From: Deltaproteobacteria bacterium
GTDB lineage: Bacteria; Myxococcota_A; Polyangia; Polyangiales; Ga0077539
NCBI GenBank assembly: GCA_016218725.1
Contig: JACRDB010000167.1
Coordinates: 1-33,796, forward strand
Direction: 5' to 3'
DNA: 33,796 bases
Every line of letters begins with the position of its first letter. The first letter of the stretch is position 1. Below, piece by piece: positions 22,297 to 30,206 of the stretch. A program made the position numbers and the translations under genes. Under the pieces are notes generated by a model. That model was not told the origin of the DNA. It did not search any database and worked only from the letters and a program-made list of their open reading frames with translations.

Positions 22297-24350
22297 GAGC
22301 CCTGCCGCCCCCGGCCGGGGTAGGGCCGGGCCTGCTTGATGTACAACCTCGGGGCGCGCCCCGCCACGCCGTCGTCGTCGAACTTGAACTCGACGTCCAT
22401 GGCGTACCACCCGCGGTTGCCCGACGCGGGCCCGTAGGCCGCCGAGAAGCGCTGGTGGATCGCGTCCAGGGCGAGGCCCAGCTCGCGCACCTGCGCCGGG
22501 GACAGGACCGTCTGCCCCCGCGGGACGAGGCTGGAGCGCGCCAGGTACGCCACCGGCTGGTTGGGCTGCGAGAAGAAGTAAAGGAACTGGTCGCTGGTCA
22601 CCCCGGGCGGCGGCGCCACCACCTCCACGTCTCCCCCGCTCTGGACGTTCACGTAGAACGCCGGGTCCAGGCCCGAGTCGTCGAAGATGTTGGCCGTGAT
22701 GGCCACGCCGTTGGCCTCCTCGTCCGGGAAGTTGTGGTGACACAGGAGCGCCATCCCGACGGTGCGGTGCGCGATGCCGTAGTACGTGCGCTCCTCGAAG
22801 GTGCGGAAGAGCCACGCGCTGGCCCAGGTCTCGCGGATGGCGTCCAGGACGTCGGTCCAGGTCCGGGGGTCCCCGGAGTGGGACTCGTAGCAGCCCGCGC
22901 AGGGGAAGCCGTCGAGGTCCTCGGAGTTGGTGCTCGTGCGGAACCGGATCTTCCCGTTGGGGTACTCCGCGGCGATCTTGGCCCGGAGGAGGTCCTGGAG
23001 CCCCTGGTCCACGGTGCCCTGGAGCATCGCCGCGCGGAACTCCCCGAGGCGCGCCTCGCGGTACGCCGGGTCGTTCCGGAAGCGGTCCTCGGCCAGGAGC
23101 GCGTCCATGCGGTCGTAGAGACCGTTCGTACGCATGAACAGGTCGTAGTAATAGATCGGGATCACGAAGGCGTCCCGGATGGGCACCCCCGGCGTGCGCG
23201 TGAGGATGGAGTAGTGGGCGGCCTTGCCCCCGAAGGCCCTCACCGCCGTGCGGAGCACGTCCCGGAGGGTCTGCCCCGCGGTGGGCTCCGGGGTGACGTT
23301 CTCGATGTCCACCAGGCCCGTGACCGTGAGGTCCATGGCCGGGAGCGTGACGGGGGCGGGGCGGTGGGCGGCGGTGAAGGCGTCGGCCTCGGCCTGGGTG
23401 GCCTCGCGGACGGTCCACTGGAGGGGCCCCACGGTGAGCTCCACCAGGCGCCCGTCGAGGGCCCTCAGGCGCGCGTTGGACACCGCCCCGCGGAGGCCCA
23501 TGTTGGGCGTGCGGCGGTTCTGCGACAGCACGTTCACGTGCGAAAGCGGCGTCTGGAAGGTCTGGGTGATGAGCCCCCGGACCACGGAGATGTCGTTCGG
23601 GGCCTGGTCCAGCACCACGATGTCCTCGTGGGACAGGTACGTGGTGGCCAGCGCCGCGGCGGTGGAGAAGCGCAGCCTCCCGACGGCCGTGCCCAGCGTC
23701 AGGGGCTGGTAGTCCGTGCGGGCGTAGAGCTGGTCCGTGGTGATCCTGCGCACCGTGGAGGGGAGCCTCGCGGCCTCCGTGGCGACGGCGTCCGAGGTGG
23801 GGTGGAAGGACAGCGCCGGCCCGAAGAAACTCGCCTGCTGCACGGACTGGTACAGCGTGGTGATCATCGCCGCGGAGGCGGTGTCATACGGCGAGAGCTC
23901 CAGGGCCCACACCCCCGGGCCCTCGTAGTGGGTCACGGCCCCGAGGATGAAGCGCCGGTCCGGCGAGAAGTACTCCGACGCGTTGAACTGCGCCAGCGGC
24001 GGCACCAGCGGCCGGCCGCCCCCGGACAGGTGCCGCGTCGCGAAGCTGTAATGAATCTGGAAGCGCGTGCTGTGCTGGAAATAGAGCTGCCCGTCGCTGC
24101 GGTCGTAGACCACCTTGACGCTCCGGGCGCCGGGGATCGCGGCGTCGAGCGGCGCCGAGGCCAGGGCGTCGAAGTCCCGCGTGCACGGGACCTCCCGCAC
24201 GAAGTCCGGGGCCATGGTGGGGTCCGCCAGCGCGCAGGCGCGCTCGGTGATGGTGGGCTCCGGCGCCGGGGCCATCGGGTCGTCGGAGCTGCAGGCCATC
24301 GCCAGCGCGGTCAGCGAGCCCAGGACCCTTCGTAGCAGCGTTGTGGCCAT
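22293..24350 (-). CDS. exported lipoprotein with phosphohistidine and PEP-synthase/PPDK ATP-grasp domains
   Basis: 685 residues. The ATG at 24350 is chosen because GAGAGG ends nine bases upstream; an ATG at 24359 would touch it. The signal peptide (RRVLGSLTALAMAC) ends in a lipobox. Residues ~30-230 are unassigned. Residues ~235-320 resemble the PEP-utiliser mobile domain: 'EDIVVLDQAPNDISVVRGLIT' and 'TPLSHVNVLSQNRRTPNMG', with H271 as candidate phosphohistidine. Residues ~375-685 match the PPDK/PEP-synthase ATP-grasp: 'FGGKAAHYSILTRTPGVPIRDAFVIP', 'IRFRTSTNSEDLDGFPCAG' and the ending 'LYIKQARPY'. The PEP-binding barrel is missing, and the order is that of glucan water dikinases rather than PEP synthase. 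ATP outside the cytoplasm is unusual, so activity is uncertain. Confidence 0.82.
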   Translation of the reverse strand: MATTLLRRVLGSLTALAMACSSDDPMAPAPEPTITERACALADPTMAPDFVREVPCTRDFDALASAPLDAAIPGARSVKVVYDRSDGQLYFQHSTRFQIHYSFATRHLSGGGRPLVPPLAQFNASEYFSPDRRFILGAVTHYEGPGVWALELSPYDTASAAMITTLYQSVQQASFFGPALSFHPTSDAVATEAARLPSTVRRITTDQLYARTDYQPLTLGTAVGRLRFSTAAALATTYLSHEDIVVLDQAPNDISVVRGLITQTFQTPLSHVNVLSQNRRTPNMGLRGAVSNARLRALDGRLVELTVGPLQWTVREATQAEADAFTAAHRPAPVTLPAMDLTVTGLVDIENVTPEPTAGQTLRDVLRTAVRAFGGKAAHYSILTRTPGVPIRDAFVIPIYYYDLFMRTNGLYDRMDALLAEDRFRNDPAYREARLGEFRAAMLQGTVDQGLQDLLRAKIAAEYPNGKIRFRTSTNSEDLDGFPCAGCYESHSGDPRTWTDVLDAIRETWASAWLFRTFEERTYYGIAHRTVGMALLCHHNFPDEEANGVAITANIFDDSGLDPAFYVNVQSGGDVEVVAPPPGVTSDQFLYFFSQPNQPVAYLARSSLVPRGQTVLSPAQVRELGLALDAIHQRFSAAYGPASGNRGWYAMDVEFKFDDDGVAGRAPRLYIKQARPYPGRGRQGS

Positions 24351-24363
24351 CGTTCCCATCCTC

Positions 24364-25347
24364 TCAGGGCACCAGGGAGAAGCAGTAGAACCCGCCGTAG
24401 CCGCCGCCGGAGCCCACCGTGGGCATGCTGAGAATGGGCGGGCCCATCTCGATCAGGCTGACGCCCGGCGCGCAGCCGGCTTCATCCAGGGAGCTCATCC
24501 AGTTGGCGCCGCTGCCCATCATCGTGACGCCGCCGTCGCGCCCGAGGGGCGGCGGCCGGGGGCCGCCGGAGCGAGGCCAGGAGTGGCCCACCCGGGGCCT
24601 GCCCTCCATCGCCGGGACGCCCCGGGCGCTGGTCCAGTCGAGGCAGGTGGCCGTGGGGCTGTAGAGCTGTCCCATGGTGTTGGTGCCCGTGAGCATGTCG
24701 TGGTTGTCCACCTGCGGCTGCGTCAGGTCCGGGCGGTGGTTGGGCACCCCGTCCTCGTTGGGGAAATCATTGATGATCGCCGGGTGCGCCATCGCCGGGC
24801 GGTCCATGAGCAGCTCCGCGCGGTTGTTGGCAAAGAGCCTCCCCAGGCGGTCATACCAGGGACCCGTACCGATGCGGTCAATGGCATGCACCGGGTTGCC
24901 CGTCCCGTCGTTGGTGGCGCTCAGGAAGGCCCTCCAGGGCTTCCTCCCGGCGCCGGGCATGGCCCGCTCGGCGATGTCCGCGCAGATGCGGTCGGCGCCC
25001 CGCAGGCCCGCGTTGGCGCCGGTCTCGCCGTAGCGTAGATCCCCGCCGAAGCCCATGGGGTTGCGCGAGAGCTCCTGCAGCGCCCGGAGGCTCGTCACGA
25101 AGAAGCTGAAGCGCTCCGTGGCGGCGTCCGTCGAGGGCGTCCCGGTGTCCGCGGGTGGGGTCCCCGTGTCTGCGGGGGGAGTGCCCGTATCCGCGGGGGG
25201 AGTGCCCGTGTCTGCGGGTGGGGTACCCGTATCCGCGGTGGGGGTACCCGTGTCCGCGGCGGCGTCGGGCCCCTGGGCCACGGACGAGCCGCAGGCGGCG
25301 AGGAGCGCCGAGAGCGTCAGGAGCGAGCGAAGGGAAGGGTGTGCCAT
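24364..25347 (-). CDS. lipoprotein with TGTPPAD repeats and a DUF1554/lectin-like domain
   Basis: 327 residues from an ATG at 25347 with GAGAGGA seven bases upstream. The signal peptide ends in LLAAC. Six 7-residue units (TGTPPAD and variants) form a linker at ~26-68. The folded domain from ~75 has 'FFVTSLRALQELSRNPMGFGGDLRYG', 'GLRGADRICADIAERA', 'WRAFLSATNDG', 'GPWYDRLGRLFANNRAEL' and a Cys near the end. This pattern (gene name-like 'ADxxC', 'W+AFLS', 'GPWYD+') is shared by collagen-binding-like DUF1554 and C-type-lectin-like myxobacterial proteins. Function unknown; surface binding is the best guess. It is separated from the dikinase-like gene by 13 bases. Confidence 0.75.
   Translation of the reverse strand: MAHPSLRSLLTLSALLAACGSSVAQGPDAAADTGTPTADTGTPPADTGTPPADTGTPPADTGTPPADTGTPSTDAATERFSFFVTSLRALQELSRNPMGFGGDLRYGETGANAGLRGADRICADIAERAMPGAGRKPWRAFLSATNDGTGNPVHAIDRIGTGPWYDRLGRLFANNRAELLMDRPAMAHPAIINDFPNEDGVPNHRPDLTQPQVDNHDMLTGTNTMGQLYSPTATCLDWTSARGVPAMEGRPRVGHSWPRSGGPRPPPLGRDGGVTMMGSGANWMSSLDEAGCAPGVSLIEMGPPILSMPTVGSGGGYGGFYCFSLVP
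25145..25270 (-). repeat. six 21-bp units coding TGTPPAD
   Basis: GTGTCC/GTATCC/GTGTCT elements (plus-strand view) recur at 25145, 25166, 25187, 25208, 25229 and 25250, exactly 21 bases apart. They encode the lipoprotein linker of the 24364-25347 gene. Copy number is likely to vary by slippage. Confidence 0.9.
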
Positions 25348-25361
25348 GGAGCGTTCCTCTC

Positions 25362-26372
25362 TCAGGTACAGGTGAGGTCCGGGCGGCAGGTGCCGCCCAT
25401 GCAGTCCGCGTCGCTGGTGCATGACCGCAGGCCCGGGATGGTGACCTCGGTCTCGAGCTCCGAGCTGACCACGAGCTCCACGCTCCCGGCCCCTACCGTG
25501 GTGGTGCCCGCGCGCGAGCGCGTCACCACGACGGTGGGGAAGCCCGCCACGCCGAGCGCCAGGAGCTGCGTGAGGAGCTCCGGGGCGAGCGTGAGGGCGC
25601 CGTCGTCGTCGGTGTCGCAGGTGATCATCCCCCGGGTGCCGCCGTGGTGGCTGATGTCCAGCTTGACCTTCACCCTGGAGCCGGCGACCCCGGCCGCGGT
25701 CCAGGTGAGGTCCAGGGCGCGGTTCATCTCCACCCGAAGGTCCGTGCTGGTGAGCGCCAACGGGACGATCCCTCGGGTCTCCACGGAGAAGGGCGCGACG
25801 CCCCCGGCCCCGGCGGCGTCGATCCGGAGCGTGTCGCCCTCGGCGAAGGCCGGGTACGGGAGCGTCAACGCCCCCGGGGTCTGGTAGCTCCCGGACACCA
25901 GGGTGAGCTCCCAGGGGGCCATCCCCGCGCTGGTGCGCACGCCCGTCACCCTCACCGCCCCCACCGGGCGCGCCACCGCGTGGGGCTCGCAGCGCCCGTC
26001 CATCACGCACACGCCGGAGCTCCCGCACGACGGGCTGCAGAAGGGCACCCTCGGGACCAGGAGCCGGCAGTCCCCCGCCGTGGCTCTCTGATCCCAGAGC
26101 AGGGCGCTCGGGGTGGGGCGGTCCTGGCAGCGCCCGGACACCGAGGTGAAGCCCTGCGTCCCGCGGTTGGGCGCGATGAGCTGCACCTGGAAGCTCCCCA
26201 CCACGGTCCCTGGCGCGCCTCCCGAGTCCCCCCCGTCGGAGAGGCCACCCCCGTCGTTCGAAGCGTCTCCCACGGCGCCGTCGGAGGGTGCGGGGTCTCC
26301 CCCGCAGGCGGCCAGCAGCGCGGTGATGGAGACCAGGCGAGAAGCCCGGAGTAGCGTGTCAGGGTGCTGCAT
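25362..26372 (-). CDS. lipoprotein of unknown function, 336 aa
   Basis: The ATG at 26372 has AGGAG six bases upstream. The signal peptide ends in LLAAC, followed by a Gly/Asp/Ser linker to ~55. The mature region contains beta-rich segments, a Cys-containing middle ('FCSPSCGSSGVCVMDGRCEP') and a C-terminal short Cys cluster ('SCTSDADCMGGTCRPDLTC') like the small disulfide units of the large surface protein at 30207-33659. No catalytic motif is seen. It overlaps the lamin-tail gene by 14 bases, so it is translated in the same operon. Likely an exposed surface protein. Confidence 0.75.
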   Translation of the reverse strand: MQHPDTLLRASRLVSITALLAACGGDPAPSDGAVGDASNDGGGLSDGGDSGGAPGTVVGSFQVQLIAPNRGTQGFTSVSGRCQDRPTPSALLWDQRATAGDCRLLVPRVPFCSPSCGSSGVCVMDGRCEPHAVARPVGAVRVTGVRTSAGMAPWELTLVSGSYQTPGALTLPYPAFAEGDTLRIDAAGAGGVAPFSVETRGIVPLALTSTDLRVEMNRALDLTWTAAGVAGSRVKVKLDISHHGGTRGMITCDTDDDGALTLAPELLTQLLALGVAGFPTVVVTRSRAGTTTVGAGSVELVVSSELETEVTIPGLRSCTSDADCMGGTCRPDLTCT

Positions 26373-26907
26373 TGACGGCTCCTGGTGTACGGAGGGTGAC
26401 TTGAAAGGCCCCGGTTCCATTGGGGATGCGCCCGTAGGAGCGCCCCGAGGGGGCGGCGGTGGCGGGGTAGCGCTCGGAGACCACGGACTGGTCCGTGGGG
26501 CTCAGGACATGCACCCGGTCCCCGGAAGAATGTCCGATGCCCACCTCGGCGCGGACGCAGGGGACCGTGACCGTGCCGGGGCAGTTGGACTCCAGGTAGA
26601 CCAGGGCGTAGCCGCCGGGGCGCAGCACGGTCCCCATGGGAAACCGCGCGGCCCGGGTGGGCCTGGGGTTGCCTCCCGAGTCGCTGTCGGTCACCCCGTA
26701 GCCCGAGAGGTTGGCCTCCCCGGTGCCGGTGTTGAGGATCTCCACGAAATCCGCGCCGGTGCCGGCCATTTCATTGATGACAAGCTGCCCCTGGAGGGGA
26801 TCATCCCCACCACAGGAGGCGACCCCGAGGAGCGCCCCGAGGAGGCCGGAGGGCCGGAGTGACGGGTGTCTACGGAGGAATTCCCACGCGCGGTGCCCAG
26901 GTGCCAT
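26359..26907 (-). CDS. lamin-tail-domain lipoprotein
   Basis: 182 residues from the ATG at 26907 (GAGGA six bases upstream; an ATG at 26928 has no such site). The signal peptide ends in GVASC. Residues ~30-182 form an Ig-fold lamin-tail-like domain: 'LVINEMAGTGADFVEILNTGTGEANLSGYGVTD', 'RFPMGTVLRPGGYALVY', and the end 'PNGTGAFQVTLRTPGAVN'. Secreted lamin-tail domains often occur in proteins with CotH or nuclease domains, and near VTC/CotH clusters. It is the first gene of the 26907-to-15382 block; its promoter should lie in the 212-base divergent gap before rlmN. Confidence 0.85.
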   Translation of the reverse strand: MAPGHRAWEFLRRHPSLRPSGLLGALLGVASCGGDDPLQGQLVINEMAGTGADFVEILNTGTGEANLSGYGVTDSDSGGNPRPTRAARFPMGTVLRPGGYALVYLESNCPGTVTVPCVRAEVGIGHSSGDRVHVLSPTDQSVVSERYPATAAPSGRSYGRIPNGTGAFQVTLRTPGAVNAAP

Positions 26908-27119
26908 GTGCCGTCCTCGAAGCGCCAACCAAAGGGAAGAGCGGGGCGCCGCCAGGGACCATCGTCCCCGGCGTCGGATGTTTCAAGCCAAGCATGCGCG
27001 GCCCTGGGGCGCTGTCGGAGGTTGGTTGCGTTCTGTAACGAAGTGTGCGCGGCCGCGGGGCCCGTGCCGCAGGGCCTCGCCGCACCCCCTGGCGGCGTGT
27101 ATATACCCACGGGATTCCG

Positions 27120-28295
27120 ATGCCTCCCGCGGTGCACACACTCCAGCAAGACCCCGTGGGCTCACTCCCGGAGGAGTGGGACCTGGCCTTCGCGGCCCTC
27201 GGGGAGCGGCCTTTTCGCGCGCGGCAGGTGTTCCGGTGGATCCATACGCGCTCCGTGGCCGAGCCGGACAAGATGTCGGACCTGGCCCGCTCGCTCCGGG
27301 AGAAGCTCTCGGGGTGGGGCATGCACATGCCCGCCCGGGTGGACACGGTGCACCGCGCGGGGGACGGCACCCGCAAGCTCCTGGTGGCTTTTCCAGGGAG
27401 CGCCCGGGGCGGCACCGTGGAGACCGTGCTCATCCCGCCGTTGCCCGACGAGGGAGAAGACCCCGACGAGGACGACTCCCCCGAGGCCGGCACCGCCGAG
27501 GTCCGGCGGGTGACCCAGTGCATCTCCACGCAGGTGGGGTGCGCGATGGGGTGCGTGTTCTGCGCCTCGGGGGTGGCGGGGCTCAAGGGGCACCTCACCG
27601 CGGGGGAGATCGTCGCCCAGGTGCTCCTCGGGAGGCTCCTCCTGGAGCCCGGCGAGGCCCTGAGGAACGTGGTGCTCATGGGCATGGGCGAGCCCCTGCA
27701 CAACTACGACGCCGTCGCCCGTGCGCTCCGTCTCCTCACGCACCCCGAGGGGCTCAACCTCTCCACCCGCAGGGTCACCGTGTCCACCTCCGGGCTGGTG
27801 CCCGAGATCGAACGCCTGGGCCGTGACTTCAACGGCGAGGTCGCCCTGGCCGTCTCCCTCCACGCGCCGGATGACGCCACGCGCACGGCCCTCATGCCCA
27901 TCAACAAGCGCCACCCCCTCGGGGAGCTCCTCCCGGCCCTGCGGCGCTACCCCCTGGCTCGCCGTCGCCGCATCACCATCGAGTATACCCTCATCGATGG
28001 CGTCAACGCCTCCACCGACCAGGCCCGGGCGCTGGTGCGCGTCCTCCGAGGGATCCCCGCCAAGGTGAACCTCATCCCGGTCAATGCAGTTGACGGTGGT
28101 GTATACAAAGCACCTACACGGGAGGGGGTGTTGGCTTTTCAGTCGGTGTTGCGTGCGGAGGGGTTGAGCGTGTTCATCCGTCGGACGCGTGGGGAGGACA
28201 TCGCGGCGGCGTGTGGGCAGCTTGCGCTCCAGGGGGCCCGGCCGGTGCGCCGGGCGCTGCCGGTGGTGGCGCCTGGGGGCGGCCGTGGCGGATGA
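27120..28295 (+). CDS. rlmN: 23S rRNA (adenine2503-C2)-methyltransferase RlmN
   Basis: 391 residues from the ATG at 27120. Radical-SAM cluster cysteines C141, C145 and C148 are in 'CAMGCVFCASG'. 'MGMGEPLHNYDAV' and 'RRVTVSTSGLVPEI' are conserved RlmN/Cfr motifs. C365 in 'EDIAAACGQLA' is the expected methyl-carrying second catalytic Cys. The enzyme methylates A2503 of 23S rRNA, and in many bacteria A37 of some tRNAs. An acidic insertion of ~20 residues (PDEGEDPDEDDSPEAG) lies just before the radical-SAM core and is not usual. The last 11 bases overlap the start of ftsH, so the two are coupled. Cfr is the alternative, but sequence length and context favour the housekeeping enzyme. Confidence 0.95.
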   Translation: MPPAVHTLQQDPVGSLPEEWDLAFAALGERPFRARQVFRWIHTRSVAEPDKMSDLARSLREKLSGWGMHMPARVDTVHRAGDGTRKLLVAFPGSARGGTVETVLIPPLPDEGEDPDEDDSPEAGTAEVRRVTQCISTQVGCAMGCVFCASGVAGLKGHLTAGEIVAQVLLGRLLLEPGEALRNVVLMGMGEPLHNYDAVARALRLLTHPEGLNLSTRRVTVSTSGLVPEIERLGRDFNGEVALAVSLHAPDDATRTALMPINKRHPLGELLPALRRYPLARRRRITIEYTLIDGVNASTDQARALVRVLRGIPAKVNLIPVNAVDGGVYKAPTREGVLAFQSVLRAEGLSVFIRRTRGEDIAAACGQLALQGARPVRRALPVVAPGGGRGG

Positions 28296-30183
28296 GAAGA
28301 AGCCCGACGCCGACGAGGGCATCGGGCGTCGGTTGCGGTGGCTGGTGCTCCTCGGGGTGTGCGCGGTGGCGGCCCTCCTGGGGCTCCAGGCCACGGGGAC
28401 GCGGAGCCCCACGGGGGTGCCCTACCACGAGTTCAAGCGTCGCCTGAGGGCCAACGAGGTGGACGAGGTGGTGCTCTCGCGGGAGCTCCTGCGAGGGCGC
28501 TGGAGGCACCCCGGGCAACGGGTGGCCCCAAGGGCGCCGATGGAGTTCGAGACCGTGAGGGTGGAGGACCCGGGGCTCCTGCCGCTCCTGGAGACCCAGG
28601 GTGTTCGCTACGCGGGGGCTCCTCCGGGCCTGGGGCCCTGGGTGGTGGCGCTGTACCTCGCGGGCGTGCTGGCGCTGTTCTTCGGGTGGAGGGCCCTGGC
28701 CCGGAGGTTCCAGGGCGGCGCTGGGGGGCTCCTGGCCTTTGGTCGCAACAAGGGCAAGCTCGTCGGAGAGAGCGACGTGAGCGTGCGCTTTGACGACGTG
28801 GCCGGCGTGGAGGAGGCCAAGGAGGAGCTCAAGGAGGTGGTGCAGTTCCTGCGCGCCCCGGAGAAGTTCGTGCGCATCGGCGCCAAGATCCCTCGGGGGG
28901 TGCTGCTGGTGGGCCCTCCCGGGACGGGCAAGACGCTCCTGGCGCGGGCCGTGGCGGGGGAGGCGAGGGTGGCGTTCTTCTCGCTCTCGGGCAGCGAGTT
29001 CGTGGAGATGTTCGTGGGGGTGGGCGCGGCGCGGGTGAGGGACCTCTTCGAGAACGCCAAGGAGCACGCCCCGTGCATTGTGTTCATTGATGAGCTCGAC
29101 GCCCTCGGGAGGGCCCGGGGCGCGAACATCGCGGGAACCAATGAAGAGCGCGAGCAGACGTTGAACCAGTTGCTGGTGGAGCTCGACGGCTTCGAACCCA
29201 ACAAGGGCGTGCTCCTCCTTGCGGCGACGAACCGCCCGGAGATCCTTGATCCGGCGCTGTTGCGTCCGGGGCGCTTTGACCGTCAGGTGCTGGTGGACCG
29301 CCCGGACCGCGCGGGGCGCGAGGCCATCTTGAAGGTCCACGGGCGAAATGTGCGCCTGGCGGTGGACGTGGACCTCGGGGAGCTCGCGGCGAGGACGCCG
29401 GGCTTCGCGGGCGCGGACCTGGCGAACATCGTGAATGAGGCGGCACTCCTGGCGGCCCGGAGGGACCAGACGGAGGTGCATGCCCGGGACCTGGAGGAGG
29501 CCATCGAGCGCGTGGCGGCGGGGCTGGAGCGGCGGTCACGGATCATTACGCCGGAGGAGCGTCGGCGGGTGGCGGTGCACGAGGTGGGGCATGCGCTGGT
29601 AGGGGAGGTGCTCCCCGGGGGCTCGCGGGTGGCGAGGATCTCCGTGGTCCCTCGTGGGATGAGCGCCCTCGGGTACACGCTGAAGCTCCCGACGGAGGAG
29701 CGGTACCTGATGACCGAGCCGGAGCTCCGGGCGACGCTGGCGGGGCTCCTCGGGGGCCGGGCGGCCGAGCGCCTGGTCTTTGGCGAGGTGTCCACGGGGG
29801 CGGGGGACGATCTGCGGAGGGCCACGGACCTGGCCCGGGCGATGGTGACGGACTACGGGATGAGCGAGAAGCTCGGGCCGGTGTCCCTCGGGGGCGAGCG
29901 CACCGGGGCGTTCCTGGTGGGGGTCGAGGGCACCCGCCTCCGGGAGCACGGCGAGCGCGTGGCCGACCAGGTGGACGAGGAGATCCGTCGCCTGGTGGAG
30001 GACGCCGAAGGGGCCGCGAGGGCCATCCTCCAGGCGCGCCGAGGGCTCCTGGACCGGGTGGCCGAGGCGCTCCTGGAGAAGGAGGCCCTGGACGGCGAGG
30101 AGCTCCGAGCGATGCTCAAGGTGGCCACGGTACCGCCGGGGGAGGTCGTGGCCTCGGAGCCCGCGCGGGGTGGCGCCGGGTAG
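28285..30183 (+). CDS. ftsH: ATP-dependent zinc metalloprotease FtsH
   Basis: 632 residues from a GTG at 28285 inside the end of rlmN. TM1 (~18-36), a ~75-residue periplasmic part and TM2 (~118-138) anchor the protein. The AAA+ domain has Walker A GPPGTGKT (210-217), Walker B 'IVFIDELDALG' with D269/E270, and the second region of homology 'ATNRPEILDPALLRPGRFDRQ'. The protease has the zinc motif H432-EVG-H436 (HEAGH in E. coli), and the downstream 'GAGDDLRRATDLARAMVTDYGMS' supplies the third zinc ligand region. It forms a hexamer that degrades membrane and short-lived cytoplasmic proteins. All catalytic residues are intact. Confidence 0.96.
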   Translation: MADEKKPDADEGIGRRLRWLVLLGVCAVAALLGLQATGTRSPTGVPYHEFKRRLRANEVDEVVLSRELLRGRWRHPGQRVAPRAPMEFETVRVEDPGLLPLLETQGVRYAGAPPGLGPWVVALYLAGVLALFFGWRALARRFQGGAGGLLAFGRNKGKLVGESDVSVRFDDVAGVEEAKEELKEVVQFLRAPEKFVRIGAKIPRGVLLVGPPGTGKTLLARAVAGEARVAFFSLSGSEFVEMFVGVGAARVRDLFENAKEHAPCIVFIDELDALGRARGANIAGTNEEREQTLNQLLVELDGFEPNKGVLLLAATNRPEILDPALLRPGRFDRQVLVDRPDRAGREAILKVHGRNVRLAVDVDLGELAARTPGFAGADLANIVNEAALLAARRDQTEVHARDLEEAIERVAAGLERRSRIITPEERRRVAVHEVGHALVGEVLPGGSRVARISVVPRGMSALGYTLKLPTEERYLMTEPELRATLAGLLGGRAAERLVFGEVSTGAGDDLRRATDLARAMVTDYGMSEKLGPVSLGGERTGAFLVGVEGTRLREHGERVADQVDEEIRRLVEDAEGAARAILQARRGLLDRVAEALLEKEALDGEELRAMLKVATVPPGEVVASEPARGGAG

Positions 30184-30206
30184 CGGATCCCGGTACCTTC
30201 CGGGGC

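Noticed and set aside
22455..24335. 626-codon plus-strand open frame
   Set aside because: Antisense to the dikinase-like gene; Arg/Gly/Glu/His-rich with no domain.
28174..29481. 435-codon minus-strand open frame over ftsH
   Set aside because: Antisense to a highly conserved housekeeping gene; no start signal or motif.
30189..30204. CCCGG/CCGGG hairpin masking the ribosome binding site of the Cys-rich gene
   Set aside because: Stem of only five pairs in very GC-rich DNA; too weak to claim regulation.
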